Part shown: positions 24,410 through 32,027 of the stretch, in pieces
Position numbering within the stretch: the stretch's first letter is position 1
Layout of the letters: every line of letters begins with the position of its first letter
From: Janthinobacterium sp. PC23-8
GTDB taxonomy: Bacteria > Pseudomonadota > Gammaproteobacteria > Burkholderiales > Burkholderiaceae_D
Reading direction: 5' to 3'
Length of the DNA: 64,000 nt
NCBI RefSeq assembly: GCF_002250505.1
Contig: NZ_NJGY01000003.1
Location: 568,660 to 632,659 of the forward strand
Program-made: the position numbers and the translations under genes
Notes under the pieces: generated by a model
Databases searched by the model: none
The model's input: the letters and a program-made list of their open reading frames with translations, nothing else
Told to the model about the DNA's origin: nothing

Positions 24410-26365
24410 TCAAGCCTGCAGTACCGCCGTCCTGCTGCTCCAGTCCCTGCGCTCGAGCAGCAGCGCCGTCAACTGCGCCGCCGTCATCGGGCGGGCGAAG
24501 AAAAAGCCCTGCACATTGTCGCAGCCGGCGCTGCGCAAAAATTCCACCTGCCGCATCGTCTCCACGCCTTCGGCCACCACTTTCAACTTCAGGCTGTGCG
24601 CCATGGCGATGATGGCCGTGACGATCGCTTCGCCTTCGCCGGGCAGGTCGTGCACGAAGCTGCGGTCGATCTTCAACTGGTCGATCGGCAGGCGTTTCAG
24701 GTAGGACATCGACGAGTAGCCGGTGCCGAAGTCGTCGATCGACAGGTGTATCCCGGTTTCCTGCAAGCGCCGCATCAGTTCCACGTTGGCCGGCACATCG
24801 TCCATCATGACGCCCTCGGTGATTTCCAGTTCCAGCAAGCCGCGCGGCAGCTGCGTTTCGTGCAGGATGGCGCGGATATCGTCCATCAGGCCCGGCTCGC
24901 GCACCTGGCTGGCCGACAGGTTGACGGCCACGTGTTCGAGCGAGTCGAGCAGGCCGGCCTTGCACCAGGTTGCCGCCTGGCGGCAGGCGGTCTGCAGCAC
25001 CCAGCGCCCCAGTTCGACGATCACGCCGCTTTCCTCGGCCACCGGTATGAATTCGGCCGGGTTCATGGCGCCCATCTCGCGGCAGTTCCAGCGCAGCAGC
25101 GCTTCCACGCCGACCATGCGCCCACTGCGCAAATCGATCTGCGGCTGATAGTGCAGATACAGTTCCTCATCGTGCAGGGCGCGGCGCAGGTTCGCTTCCA
25201 TGCGCAGGCGGCGTTGCGCGCGCAACTCCATCTCGGCCTTGAACACGGCGTAGCGGTTCTTGCCCTGGTGCTTGGCATGGTACATGGCGGTGTCGGCGTT
25301 GCGCGTCAGGGTCGCCACGTCGCGCGCGTCGAATGGGTACAGGCTCACGCCGATGCTGGCGCTGACGTGGAGCTGGTGGCCGTCCAGCGCGAACGGCTCG
25401 GCCAGCACGGCCAGGATCTTGCTCGCCACGCAGACCATCTCGGAGGCGTCATCGGCCGGTTCGACGATGACGACGAATTCATCGCCGCCGATGCGGCAGA
25501 TCACGTCGGTGGTGCTCAGCACCGACACCAGGCGCCGCGCGACGAGCTTGAGCAAATGGTCGCCGCAATGGTGGCCCAGGGTGTCGTTGACGATCTTGAA
25601 GTTGTCCAGGTCCAGCAGCAGCAGGCCCACGCTGCTGTCCTGGCGGTCGGCACGCGCCAGCGCATAGGCCATCGCCTCGTTGAATTCGTGCCGGTTCGGC
25701 AGTTCGGTGACGGGATCGACATGCGCCAGGTAATGCAAATGATTTTCCGCCTGCTGCGCGGCGCGGCGCGTGCGTCGCACCATCAGCACGGCGACGCAGA
25801 ACGCCAGCAGGCTGACCAGCGCCGTCCAGGCCGCGGACTGTAGCAGGCTGCGGTACAGCGGCGCCAGGCTGGCGCGCAGCAGCAGGGCGCCGCCGCCTGG
25901 CAGGCGCGCCAGCAGGGTGGCATGGCCGTCACGCCAGGCGACATGCATGCCGTGTAGTGGCGCTGCCGGTGCGTTATCGCTGCTGCTGCGGGCAAAGCGG
26001 GCAAAAGGCAGGCCGTCAGGGCTGTAGAGCAGCGCCTGTTTGATGGCCGGTGCCCCCGCCAGCGGTGCCAGCAACTGTTCGGCCGCCAGGCGGTCGTTGC
26101 GGCGCATGGCTTCGGCCACCGGCGTGGCCAGCATGGCCGCATGGATCTCCAGATTGCGCGTGAGCGCACCGCGCAGCGTATAAAACTGGAACAGCACCAG
26201 CATCATGCTGGTACACATCAGCAGCGCGGTGGCGGCCAGCAGGTTGAACCTGGCCACCTGGTCGCCGCGCATTGTCGCCGATGGCAGCGCCGCGCCTGCC
26301 ATCATGTTATCCCTTATTCCTGGCGGCCTCATGCTGTTTGGCTCCGTGTCATCCTGCACTGCCAT
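24410..26365 (-). CDS. Membrane-bound GGDEF-EAL protein
   Basis: A 651-residue c-di-GMP turnover protein. Two membrane helices (about residues 40-62 and 178-198) flank a periplasmic CHASE8-like sensor. The GGDEF domain keeps IGGDEFVVI, and the EAL domain keeps VGVEALLRW, ELEITEGVMM, DDFGTGYSS, LKIDRSFV and GVET. Both active sites therefore look intact, so it may be bifunctional, or the GGDEF domain may regulate the EAL phosphodiesterase by binding GTP. The start at 26365 has only a weak ribosome site; ATG 26332 is an alternative. Confidence 0.93.
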   Translation of the reverse strand: MAVQDDTEPNSMRPPGIRDNMMAGAALPSATMRGDQVARFNLLAATALLMCTSMMLVLFQFYTLRGALTRNLEIHAAMLATPVAEAMRRNDRLAAEQLLAPLAGAPAIKQALLYSPDGLPFARFARSSSDNAPAAPLHGMHVAWRDGHATLLARLPGGGALLLRASLAPLYRSLLQSAAWTALVSLLAFCVAVLMVRRTRRAAQQAENHLHYLAHVDPVTELPNRHEFNEAMAYALARADRQDSSVGLLLLDLDNFKIVNDTLGHHCGDHLLKLVARRLVSVLSTTDVICRIGGDEFVVIVEPADDASEMVCVASKILAVLAEPFALDGHQLHVSASIGVSLYPFDARDVATLTRNADTAMYHAKHQGKNRYAVFKAEMELRAQRRLRMEANLRRALHDEELYLHYQPQIDLRSGRMVGVEALLRWNCREMGAMNPAEFIPVAEESGVIVELGRWVLQTACRQAATWCKAGLLDSLEHVAVNLSASQVREPGLMDDIRAILHETQLPRGLLELEITEGVMMDDVPANVELMRRLQETGIHLSIDDFGTGYSSMSYLKRLPIDQLKIDRSFVHDLPGEGEAIVTAIIAMAHSLKLKVVAEGVETMRQVEFLRSAGCDNVQGFFFARPMTAAQLTALLLERRDWSSRTAVLQA

Positions 26366-26673
26366 ACTTTACGTTCCATTAATAAAGAATGCCAAATTGT
26401 AATCCTTTATGCTGCCGACCTGTGCTTTTTGTTGTCGACGCCGATTCTCAAAACCGGATTGAAACACACAGAAAAAAATTCTTGTTAGTCATGCCATATC
26501 GGGGCCGGGCTTGCGATTTTCATTCTTATTTCTTCGTAACTGCTTGATTTTAACGGGAGCCGGCGAACCCTCTGGCCTGGCCCGGCAAGTTCGTCCATAA
26601 TCGCGCTGATAAAGACGGTCTTTGTCGCCGCGTCCAACCGGCAACCGTTTTTATATTCAACAGCGAGGATATC
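26366..26673. other. AT-richer intergenic region before rnk
   Basis: A 308-base divergent gap, lower in GC than its surroundings. It probably holds promoters for both flanking genes. I see no ORF, terminator or structured RNA in it with confidence. Confidence 0.4.
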
Positions 26674-27081
26674 TTGGAAAAAAAACCGAAAATCATTTTG
26701 TCGTCCCGGGACCTGGAGCGACTGGAAGCATTGTTATACGCCTTGGGAAATAATTTGTCGCCCGACAAAGCCGCCTTGCTCGAAGAGCTCGGCCGCGCCG
26801 ACGTGCTCGAGCCGCAGGAAATTCCGCCCACCGTGGTGACCATGAATTCGACTGTCCGCTTCACGGTCGAGAACAAGCAGGAATTTCGCCTGACCCTGGT
26901 CTATCCCAAAGACGTCGATGGCCAGCCGGACCGCATTTCGGTGCTGGCCCCGGTCGGCAGTGCGCTGCTGGGGCTGTCGGTCGGCGACAGCATGGCGTGG
27001 CCGATGCCCGGTGGCGTGGTCAATGTCACCATCGAGGAGCTGCTGTACCAGCCCGAGCGGGCAGGCGAGTTCCACCGTTGA
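26674..27081 (+). CDS. rnk: Rnk-type nucleoside diphosphate kinase regulator
   Basis: The only start that fits the family and the GAGGA site is TTG 26674, six bases downstream. The 135-residue product has a short N-terminal helical hairpin (LSSRDLERLEALLYAL) and a GreA/GreB C-terminal-like FKBP fold (TVENKQEFRLTLVYPKDVD...SVLAPVGSALLGLSVGDSMAWPMPGG). Rnk binds RNA polymerase near the secondary channel and affects NDP kinase and alginate in pseudomonads. It is four bases from the convergent zntB-type gene. Confidence 0.9.
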   Translation: MEKKPKIILSSRDLERLEALLYALGNNLSPDKAALLEELGRADVLEPQEIPPTVVTMNSTVRFTVENKQEFRLTLVYPKDVDGQPDRISVLAPVGSALLGLSVGDSMAWPMPGGVVNVTIEELLYQPERAGEFHR

Positions 27082-27085
27082 TCCC

Positions 27086-28114
27086 CTAGCTGTTTTTCTG
27101 CCTCCGCACCACCAGCCATCCGGCCACCACCGTAAATGTGACGATGATCGCAACGATGATGGCAAAGCCGTGCGGGTGCTGTGCCAGCGGGATGCCGCCG
27201 ACGTTCATGCCCAGCATGCCGGCGATGATATTGATCGGCAGGGCCAGCACGGTGACGATGGTCAGCACATACAGGCTGCGGCTGTTCTCCTCGTTCAGGC
27301 TGGCGGCGATCTCTTCCTGCAGCAGCTTGATGCGTTCCTGCAGCGACGACATGTCGCTCAGCACTACTGAAAACTCCTCGGTCGACTGGCGCAGTTCCAG
27401 GCTGTCGAGTTCCTGCACCCATGAGGGCGGGCGCTGCAGCAGGCGGAACAGGGCTGCCGGTTCCGGCGCCAGCAGGCGTTGCAAGCGTACCAGCACGCGC
27501 CGCATGGCGCCCAGGTCTTCGCGCTTGGGCACCAGGCGCCCGGCCAGCAGATGGTCTTCGATATCGTCGACTTTGGCCACGGCGTCGCGCACGATATTGA
27601 CCAGCACGTCGGCCTGGTCGCGCAGCAGGTGCACCAGCAATTCCACCGACGAGCGTATCGGTTCGCGATTCTTGATCACGGCCTGGCGCAGCCGTTCGAT
27701 CGACTGCAGCGGCGCGCGGCGCGCCGTGATCACCAGGTCCTGCGCCACGCTGGCCCACATGGTGGAGATATCGGACGCCTCGAAACTGAAATTGTGCACC
27801 ACATCGTTGACCACCGCGATCAGGGTATTTTCCGCCTGCTCGATGCGCGTCGAGCGTGAACCCTGGTGCAGCGTTTCATAGAACTCGTCGGCCAGGCGCG
27901 TGTGCGCATGCAGCCACTTTTCGCTGGCCGCGTGCGACAGGTTGAAATGCAACCAGACGAATTCGTCCGGCTGGCGTGCCGCGCCGGGCGCCAGCCAGGC
28001 GAGCGCCGCGTCCGAGTCCAGCGCCAGCGGCTGTGACTGGCGGCCAAACAGGAAGCCCCAGACCAGGCCCGAGGTGTCCGAACCATAGGTAAAGCCGGCA
28101 TTTTCCATCGCCAT
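27086..28114 (-). CDS. zntB: CorA-family zinc transporter ZntB
   Basis: A 342-residue inner-membrane transporter. A large cytoplasmic alpha/beta N-domain and long helices lead to two C-terminal membrane helices with the signature GMN (LGMNVGGIP). The absence of the CorA-type YGMNF and the ZntB-like N-terminus (SGLVWGFLF) favour ZntB, which imports or exports Zn2+ in a proton-coupled way. It is monocistronic. Confidence 0.88.
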   Translation of the reverse strand: MAMENAGFTYGSDTSGLVWGFLFGRQSQPLALDSDAALAWLAPGAARQPDEFVWLHFNLSHAASEKWLHAHTRLADEFYETLHQGSRSTRIEQAENTLIAVVNDVVHNFSFEASDISTMWASVAQDLVITARRAPLQSIERLRQAVIKNREPIRSSVELLVHLLRDQADVLVNIVRDAVAKVDDIEDHLLAGRLVPKREDLGAMRRVLVRLQRLLAPEPAALFRLLQRPPSWVQELDSLELRQSTEEFSVVLSDMSSLQERIKLLQEEIAASLNEENSRSLYVLTIVTVLALPINIIAGMLGMNVGGIPLAQHPHGFAIIVAIIVTFTVVAGWLVVRRQKNS

Positions 28115-28227
28115 TGTATATATGTCCCGCGCAGGTTATTGATCGTCGCGCGATTGTATTACATTTATGTGGCCGGATAATGACAAGGCCCGCGCATGCG
28201 CTGGCCCTGTCGGCCAAGTTTCAGGCA

Positions 28228-28947
28228 TCAATAGCGGCGCGGATCGTTGGGGCGGTGGTCATCGCGGTTCGGTACGCCGTCATGGTCGTTGTCGCGGCCC
28301 GGGCCGCGGTCCCGGTCCCGGTCCCTGCCATTGTGGTTGTCATAGCGGTTCGGGATGCCGTCGTGGTCACGGTCGCCGTTCGGGCCGCGTGGCGACCAGC
28401 GCGCTTCCTCCAGGCGCCAGCGGCCATCGCGCTGGGTCCAGGCGGGCGCCGCATACACATAGCCGGGGCGTTCGGCGATCCATACGCCCGGGTTCCAGGC
28501 GTAGCGCTGGGCGCGCCATTCCCAGTGGCCGGGCGCCCAGACATAGCCGTTGCGTGGATGCGGAATGGCTTCGCGGCGCGGTGGCGGCGGCGCGATGCGG
28601 ATCTCTTCATACGCCACCGGCTGCGCCACCGTGACCCAGCCGCCGCGGTTCAAACGCCAGCGGTTGTTTTCCTGTATCCATTCGGCGCGGCGGTACTGGT
28701 TGCCGCTGCGTTCGCGCAGCCATTCGCCGTTGTACCAGACATGGCGCTGGCCGTCCCAGTTCCAGTAACCTGGCGCCCAGACATAGCCGCGGCGCGGTGG
28801 CGGCACGCTTTCGAAGCGTGGCGGCGGAGGGGCGTTGCCGACCACGATGCTCACGCCGAGCTGGTTTTGCGCCATCGCTTGCGCGGGCAGGAAGGCGGCG
28901 CTGCTGATGGCGAGCATGGCTGCTGCATAGAAGGTAATGGGTTTCAT
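28228..28947 (-). CDS. Exported YXWGXW-repeat protein with acidic DxDxDG tail
   Basis: Starting at ATG 28947 the product has 239 residues with a signal peptide ending at QAMA. It then carries paired aromatic repeats (YVWAPGYWNWDGQRHVW, YVWAPGHWEWRAQRYAW) of the YXWGXW class found in envelope proteins of beta- and gammaproteobacteria. The C-terminus repeats DHDGIPNRYD and DHDGVPNRDD, similar to thrombospondin type 3 calcium-binding loops, within an Arg/Asp-rich tail. Function is unknown; a periplasmic or surface role is likely. Confidence 0.85.
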   Translation of the reverse strand: MKPITFYAAAMLAISSAAFLPAQAMAQNQLGVSIVVGNAPPPPRFESVPPPRRGYVWAPGYWNWDGQRHVWYNGEWLRERSGNQYRRAEWIQENNRWRLNRGGWVTVAQPVAYEEIRIAPPPPRREAIPHPRNGYVWAPGHWEWRAQRYAWNPGVWIAERPGYVYAAPAWTQRDGRWRLEEARWSPRGPNGDRDHDGIPNRYDNHNGRDRDRDRGPGRDNDHDGVPNRDDHRPNDPRRY

Positions 28948-29128
28948 GTCTGGCTCCATTTCGGTGATTGCGTGAAATGGACTATAGCGATTTGCCGGCG
29001 GCGTTTGCGCCTTTGAATTAACTTATTACAACTGACACAATGCTGTACGGCGGTGTATCTGCGGCGATACCGGCGCATGGCCTGGCGCGTGCGGGAGGGC
29101 GCCAGGCTCGATCATCGTCATGCGCCGC

Positions 29129-29380
29129 TCACAGCATGCCGGCGCTGCTGTTGTCCAGGCGGGCCTGTGCCTGCGCCTGGCGCTCTTCCAGCAGCGACAA
29201 CTGCTTTTCCTGCGCCGTCAGGCGCCTGGCGGTGACGGTCACCACCGGCATGGCGGGGCTGGCCTGGGCGGTTTTTTCCGCCGGCGCGGCGGGCGACTGC
29301 AGGAAGCTGACGTAGCTGGCCGAGCAGGCGATGGCGACGGCGACGGTGAAAAGGGCTTCGAGGTTTTTCAGGGTTTTCAT
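29129..29380 (-). CDS. Small single-pass membrane or periplasmic protein
   Basis: An 83-residue protein with AAGGA upstream of ATG 29380. A hydrophobic helix at about residues 10-27 (LFTVAVAIACSASYVSFL) may be a signal anchor. An Ala/Pro/Thr linker follows, then a short coiled coil (LTAQEKQLSLLEERQAQAQARLD). No family is recognised, but composition and initiation signals support a real gene. Confidence 0.6.
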   Translation of the reverse strand: MKTLKNLEALFTVAVAIACSASYVSFLQSPAAPAEKTAQASPAMPVVTVTARRLTAQEKQLSLLEERQAQAQARLDNSSAGML

Positions 29381-29707
29381 GATGCGTCCTTTCGGGTGGC
29401 GGGTGGGATTGGATGCACTTTAGCCAAGCGCATGGTGCGGCGCCACGCACTTGCGACCAGCCGCGATTTTTGCGGCATCAACGGCAAAAAAAGCACGCTG
29501 AAATGCGCTTCGGGGGCGCTGCCGGCGGCACGGCGCGAATTGAGGGGGAAACAGGCCTGTATCCTGCCTTATGAATTTAATTGCTATATGGCATCATTTA
29601 CAACTGCACAGTAGTATGCGTGGTTGGCGCGCGGGCGTATTCGAGCGCCGCTGCTGCTAGAATCGACGTCGCAGCTTGCGCGGATCACCTATCATCAGGA
29701 GTCACAC
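29381..29707. other. Intergenic region upstream of the zinc-ribbon/kinase operon
   Basis: A 327-base divergent gap with no supported ORF. An AT-richer patch at about 29565-29615 probably holds a promoter. A TAGAAT at 29658 lacks a good -35. Nothing else is evident. Confidence 0.35.
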
Positions 29708-32008
29708 ATGTTCCAATTGTTTGGTTTTGGCGGCGCCCGGTGTCCCCGTTGCGAGCACAAGAATGCCGCAGCGGCCGGGTATTGCGCGCAATGCGGCCTG
29801 GCGCTCGGTACACCCGGCAACGACACCGTGCTGCATGCCAACGAGTGGCGCCTCGCCGACGATCAGCTGGCCTTGTTCTTTGGCGTGCGCGAGCTGTCGT
29901 CGCTGTTTGGCGCCGCCGCCAGGCGCTTGCAGGTGCCGCAGCAGGCGCGCGCCTGGATCGTGCAGTCGGACGCTTTCACTTCGGTACCCTTTGGTGACTA
30001 TGACAGCGCCACTTTCTTTGCGCGCCTGCCGCAGCTGCTGCCGGCGCGTCCGGCCGAAGTGCTGATCGCCCGCGCCGCGCCGCTAAGCCTCACGTTCGAC
30101 CTGCCGGCGCTGGCCAGCACCGAGCAGTTGCAGATCGCCGCCACCTTCCAGGTCGATATTTCGCTGGGCCAGCCCGATGCGTTTGCACGCCAGTTCATGC
30201 GTGCGCCGGGCGCCGTTACCCTGGCCCATCTGCATGCCTTGCTGCTGCCCTCGGTACGCCAGATCGCGCTGGAATTTACCGGCAGCCGCGCGCTGCGCGA
30301 GATGGACGCCAACGCCGACCTGCGGCCGCAGTTCAACGAGCGCCTGCAGTCGTCGCTGACGCAGCGCCTGGCGCCATCAGGCCTGAGCGTTCCGCGCGTG
30401 GAGACGCTGGCGCTGCGCCACGACAAGCTGGCCGGGGATGACAGCTGCATCGGCACCTTGTGGCTGGGCGCCCCGCAGACACCCGGCGGTGCCGATGCGC
30501 TGGAACGCGGCAAGCAGCTCGACCAGCTCTACGATGAAGAAGAGCTGCAGCGCATCGCGCGCGAAGCATTGACACTGCGCCATGCGCAGCGCCGGATGGA
30601 ACTGCAGCAGGACGCAAAAGTGGGGCAGGCCGAACTGGCGCACCAGGAAGCGGAGCGCCTGCAAGCGCTGCGCGGGCGCCAGATCGACCTGTACGGCCGC
30701 ATCCTGGAAGCAAAGTCGCAGCGCCAGGCGCTCGACCATGGCGCCGCCGTGGTGCTGGAAGAACTCAAGCAGGAACTGGCCAAGAAGGGGGCCACACACG
30801 CCGATGAGGCGGCCCAATGGCAGCATCTGCGCGCGCTGGCGGCCATCAAGATGCGCAGCGAGCTGGAACTGTCGCAGCTGGACGGGCGCGAACAGCTGCA
30901 GCTGGCGCAGCAGCGCTTCACGCACCAGGTGCATCTGCAAGCGATTGCGCAGCAGGTGGAAAGCGCGCTGCTGATCGATGACGAGGCGGGCCGCCGCGCC
31001 CAGCTGGCGCGCCTGCACAAGACCGAGCAGGATGCGGCCCAGCGCGAGGCGCAGCTGGAAGCGGAGCAGCACAAGGCCGCCTGGCAGGGCGCCGTGCTGG
31101 CCACCGCCGCGCGCAAGCGCGAAGCGGAGCGGGTGCAGGAATGGGAAGACCAGATGCAGCTGGCGCGCCAGCGCGAACTGCTGCGCGCCGAAGCGCACAA
31201 GGACGAAGCGGCGCAGGTGCAGGCGGCCGAGATCGCCGAAAAAGTCGCCGTGCTGCGCCGTGGCGGCGCGCGTGACGACGCGATCGCCCAGCAGGAAAAA
31301 CTGCTGCGCACCATCGAGGCTGACGGGGTCCATGCGCGCCAGTTGCAGCAGCAGGCGCACCAGGCGCAGCTCGACGCCCTGGCCGTCGAAGAACAGCGCC
31401 AGCAGCTGCGCCAGCTGGAGCAGGAAGCGCAATGGCAGCGCGACTTGCTGGCCATGTCGCAGCAGCGCGAACACGATTACGCGCGCTGGAAGAGCGACTA
31501 CGAAGCGCTGGTGGCGCAGCAGGCGCATGCGGCCGAACTGGCGCGCATCGATATCGACCGCATCGACAAAATCGGCACCCTGAGCGATACGGGCAAGGTG
31601 GCGATGGCGGCCGCGCCGAATGCCAGCGTGCTGGCGCAGGTGCTGAAAACCCAGCTGCAGGCCGGCATGAGCGCCGAGCAGATCCACGCGCTGGCGGCAC
31701 TGGCGGCGGCCGAAAACAGCATCGCGCCGCTGGACGCCATGCGCATGGCGCAGGAGGGCGTGGCGCAGGAACGCGGCTACCTGGAAGCGCAGGCCGAACG
31801 CGAACGGCGCCAGCAGCTCGATCTGATCGCCCTGCAGAACGCGGCGCACAGCCATGGCCTGAACGCGCAGGCGCAGTTGGGCGTGGCGGTGGCGCAGGCC
31901 GTTGCCGGCAGCACGCCGGCGCGCTGCTGCAGCAATGGCCATGCGTTGCGCTCCGGTCATCCGGAAGACAAATTCTGCGCCGCCTGTGGCGTGGCGCTGC
32001 AGCCTTGA
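29708..32008 (+). CDS. Zinc-ribbon/SPFH-like/coiled-coil protein
   Basis: ATG 29708 follows AGGAG at seven bases; the product has 766 residues. An N-terminal zinc ribbon has two Cys pairs (CPRCEHKNAAAAGYCAQCG, about residues 12-30). A region with the helix/strand pattern of SPFH/band-7 proteins follows (about 60-255, including FQVDISLGQPDAFARQF and LRPQFNERLQSSLTQRLAPSGLSV). Then comes a long Gln/Glu/Ala/Arg-rich coiled coil (about 270-650), and a C-terminal second zinc ribbon (CCSNGHALRSGHPEDKFCAACG). No membrane helix is seen, so it probably forms a cytoplasmic scaffold. The next gene encodes a kinase and starts 19 bases downstream. The SPFH call is inference. Confidence 0.65.
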   Translation: MFQLFGFGGARCPRCEHKNAAAAGYCAQCGLALGTPGNDTVLHANEWRLADDQLALFFGVRELSSLFGAAARRLQVPQQARAWIVQSDAFTSVPFGDYDSATFFARLPQLLPARPAEVLIARAAPLSLTFDLPALASTEQLQIAATFQVDISLGQPDAFARQFMRAPGAVTLAHLHALLLPSVRQIALEFTGSRALREMDANADLRPQFNERLQSSLTQRLAPSGLSVPRVETLALRHDKLAGDDSCIGTLWLGAPQTPGGADALERGKQLDQLYDEEELQRIAREALTLRHAQRRMELQQDAKVGQAELAHQEAERLQALRGRQIDLYGRILEAKSQRQALDHGAAVVLEELKQELAKKGATHADEAAQWQHLRALAAIKMRSELELSQLDGREQLQLAQQRFTHQVHLQAIAQQVESALLIDDEAGRRAQLARLHKTEQDAAQREAQLEAEQHKAAWQGAVLATAARKREAERVQEWEDQMQLARQRELLRAEAHKDEAAQVQAAEIAEKVAVLRRGGARDDAIAQQEKLLRTIEADGVHARQLQQQAHQAQLDALAVEEQRQQLRQLEQEAQWQRDLLAMSQQREHDYARWKSDYEALVAQQAHAAELARIDIDRIDKIGTLSDTGKVAMAAAPNASVLAQVLKTQLQAGMSAEQIHALAALAAAENSIAPLDAMRMAQEGVAQERGYLEAQAERERRQQLDLIALQNAAHSHGLNAQAQLGVAVAQAVAGSTPARCCSNGHALRSGHPEDKFCAACGVALQP

Positions 32009-32027
32009 TCGATAGCCAGTACCCCAG

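Noticed and set aside
24401-24420. Hairpin between prfC and the GGDEF-EAL gene as a terminator
   Set aside because: TGCAGGC/GCCTGCA forms a stem but it overlaps the stop of the EAL gene and has no T-run.
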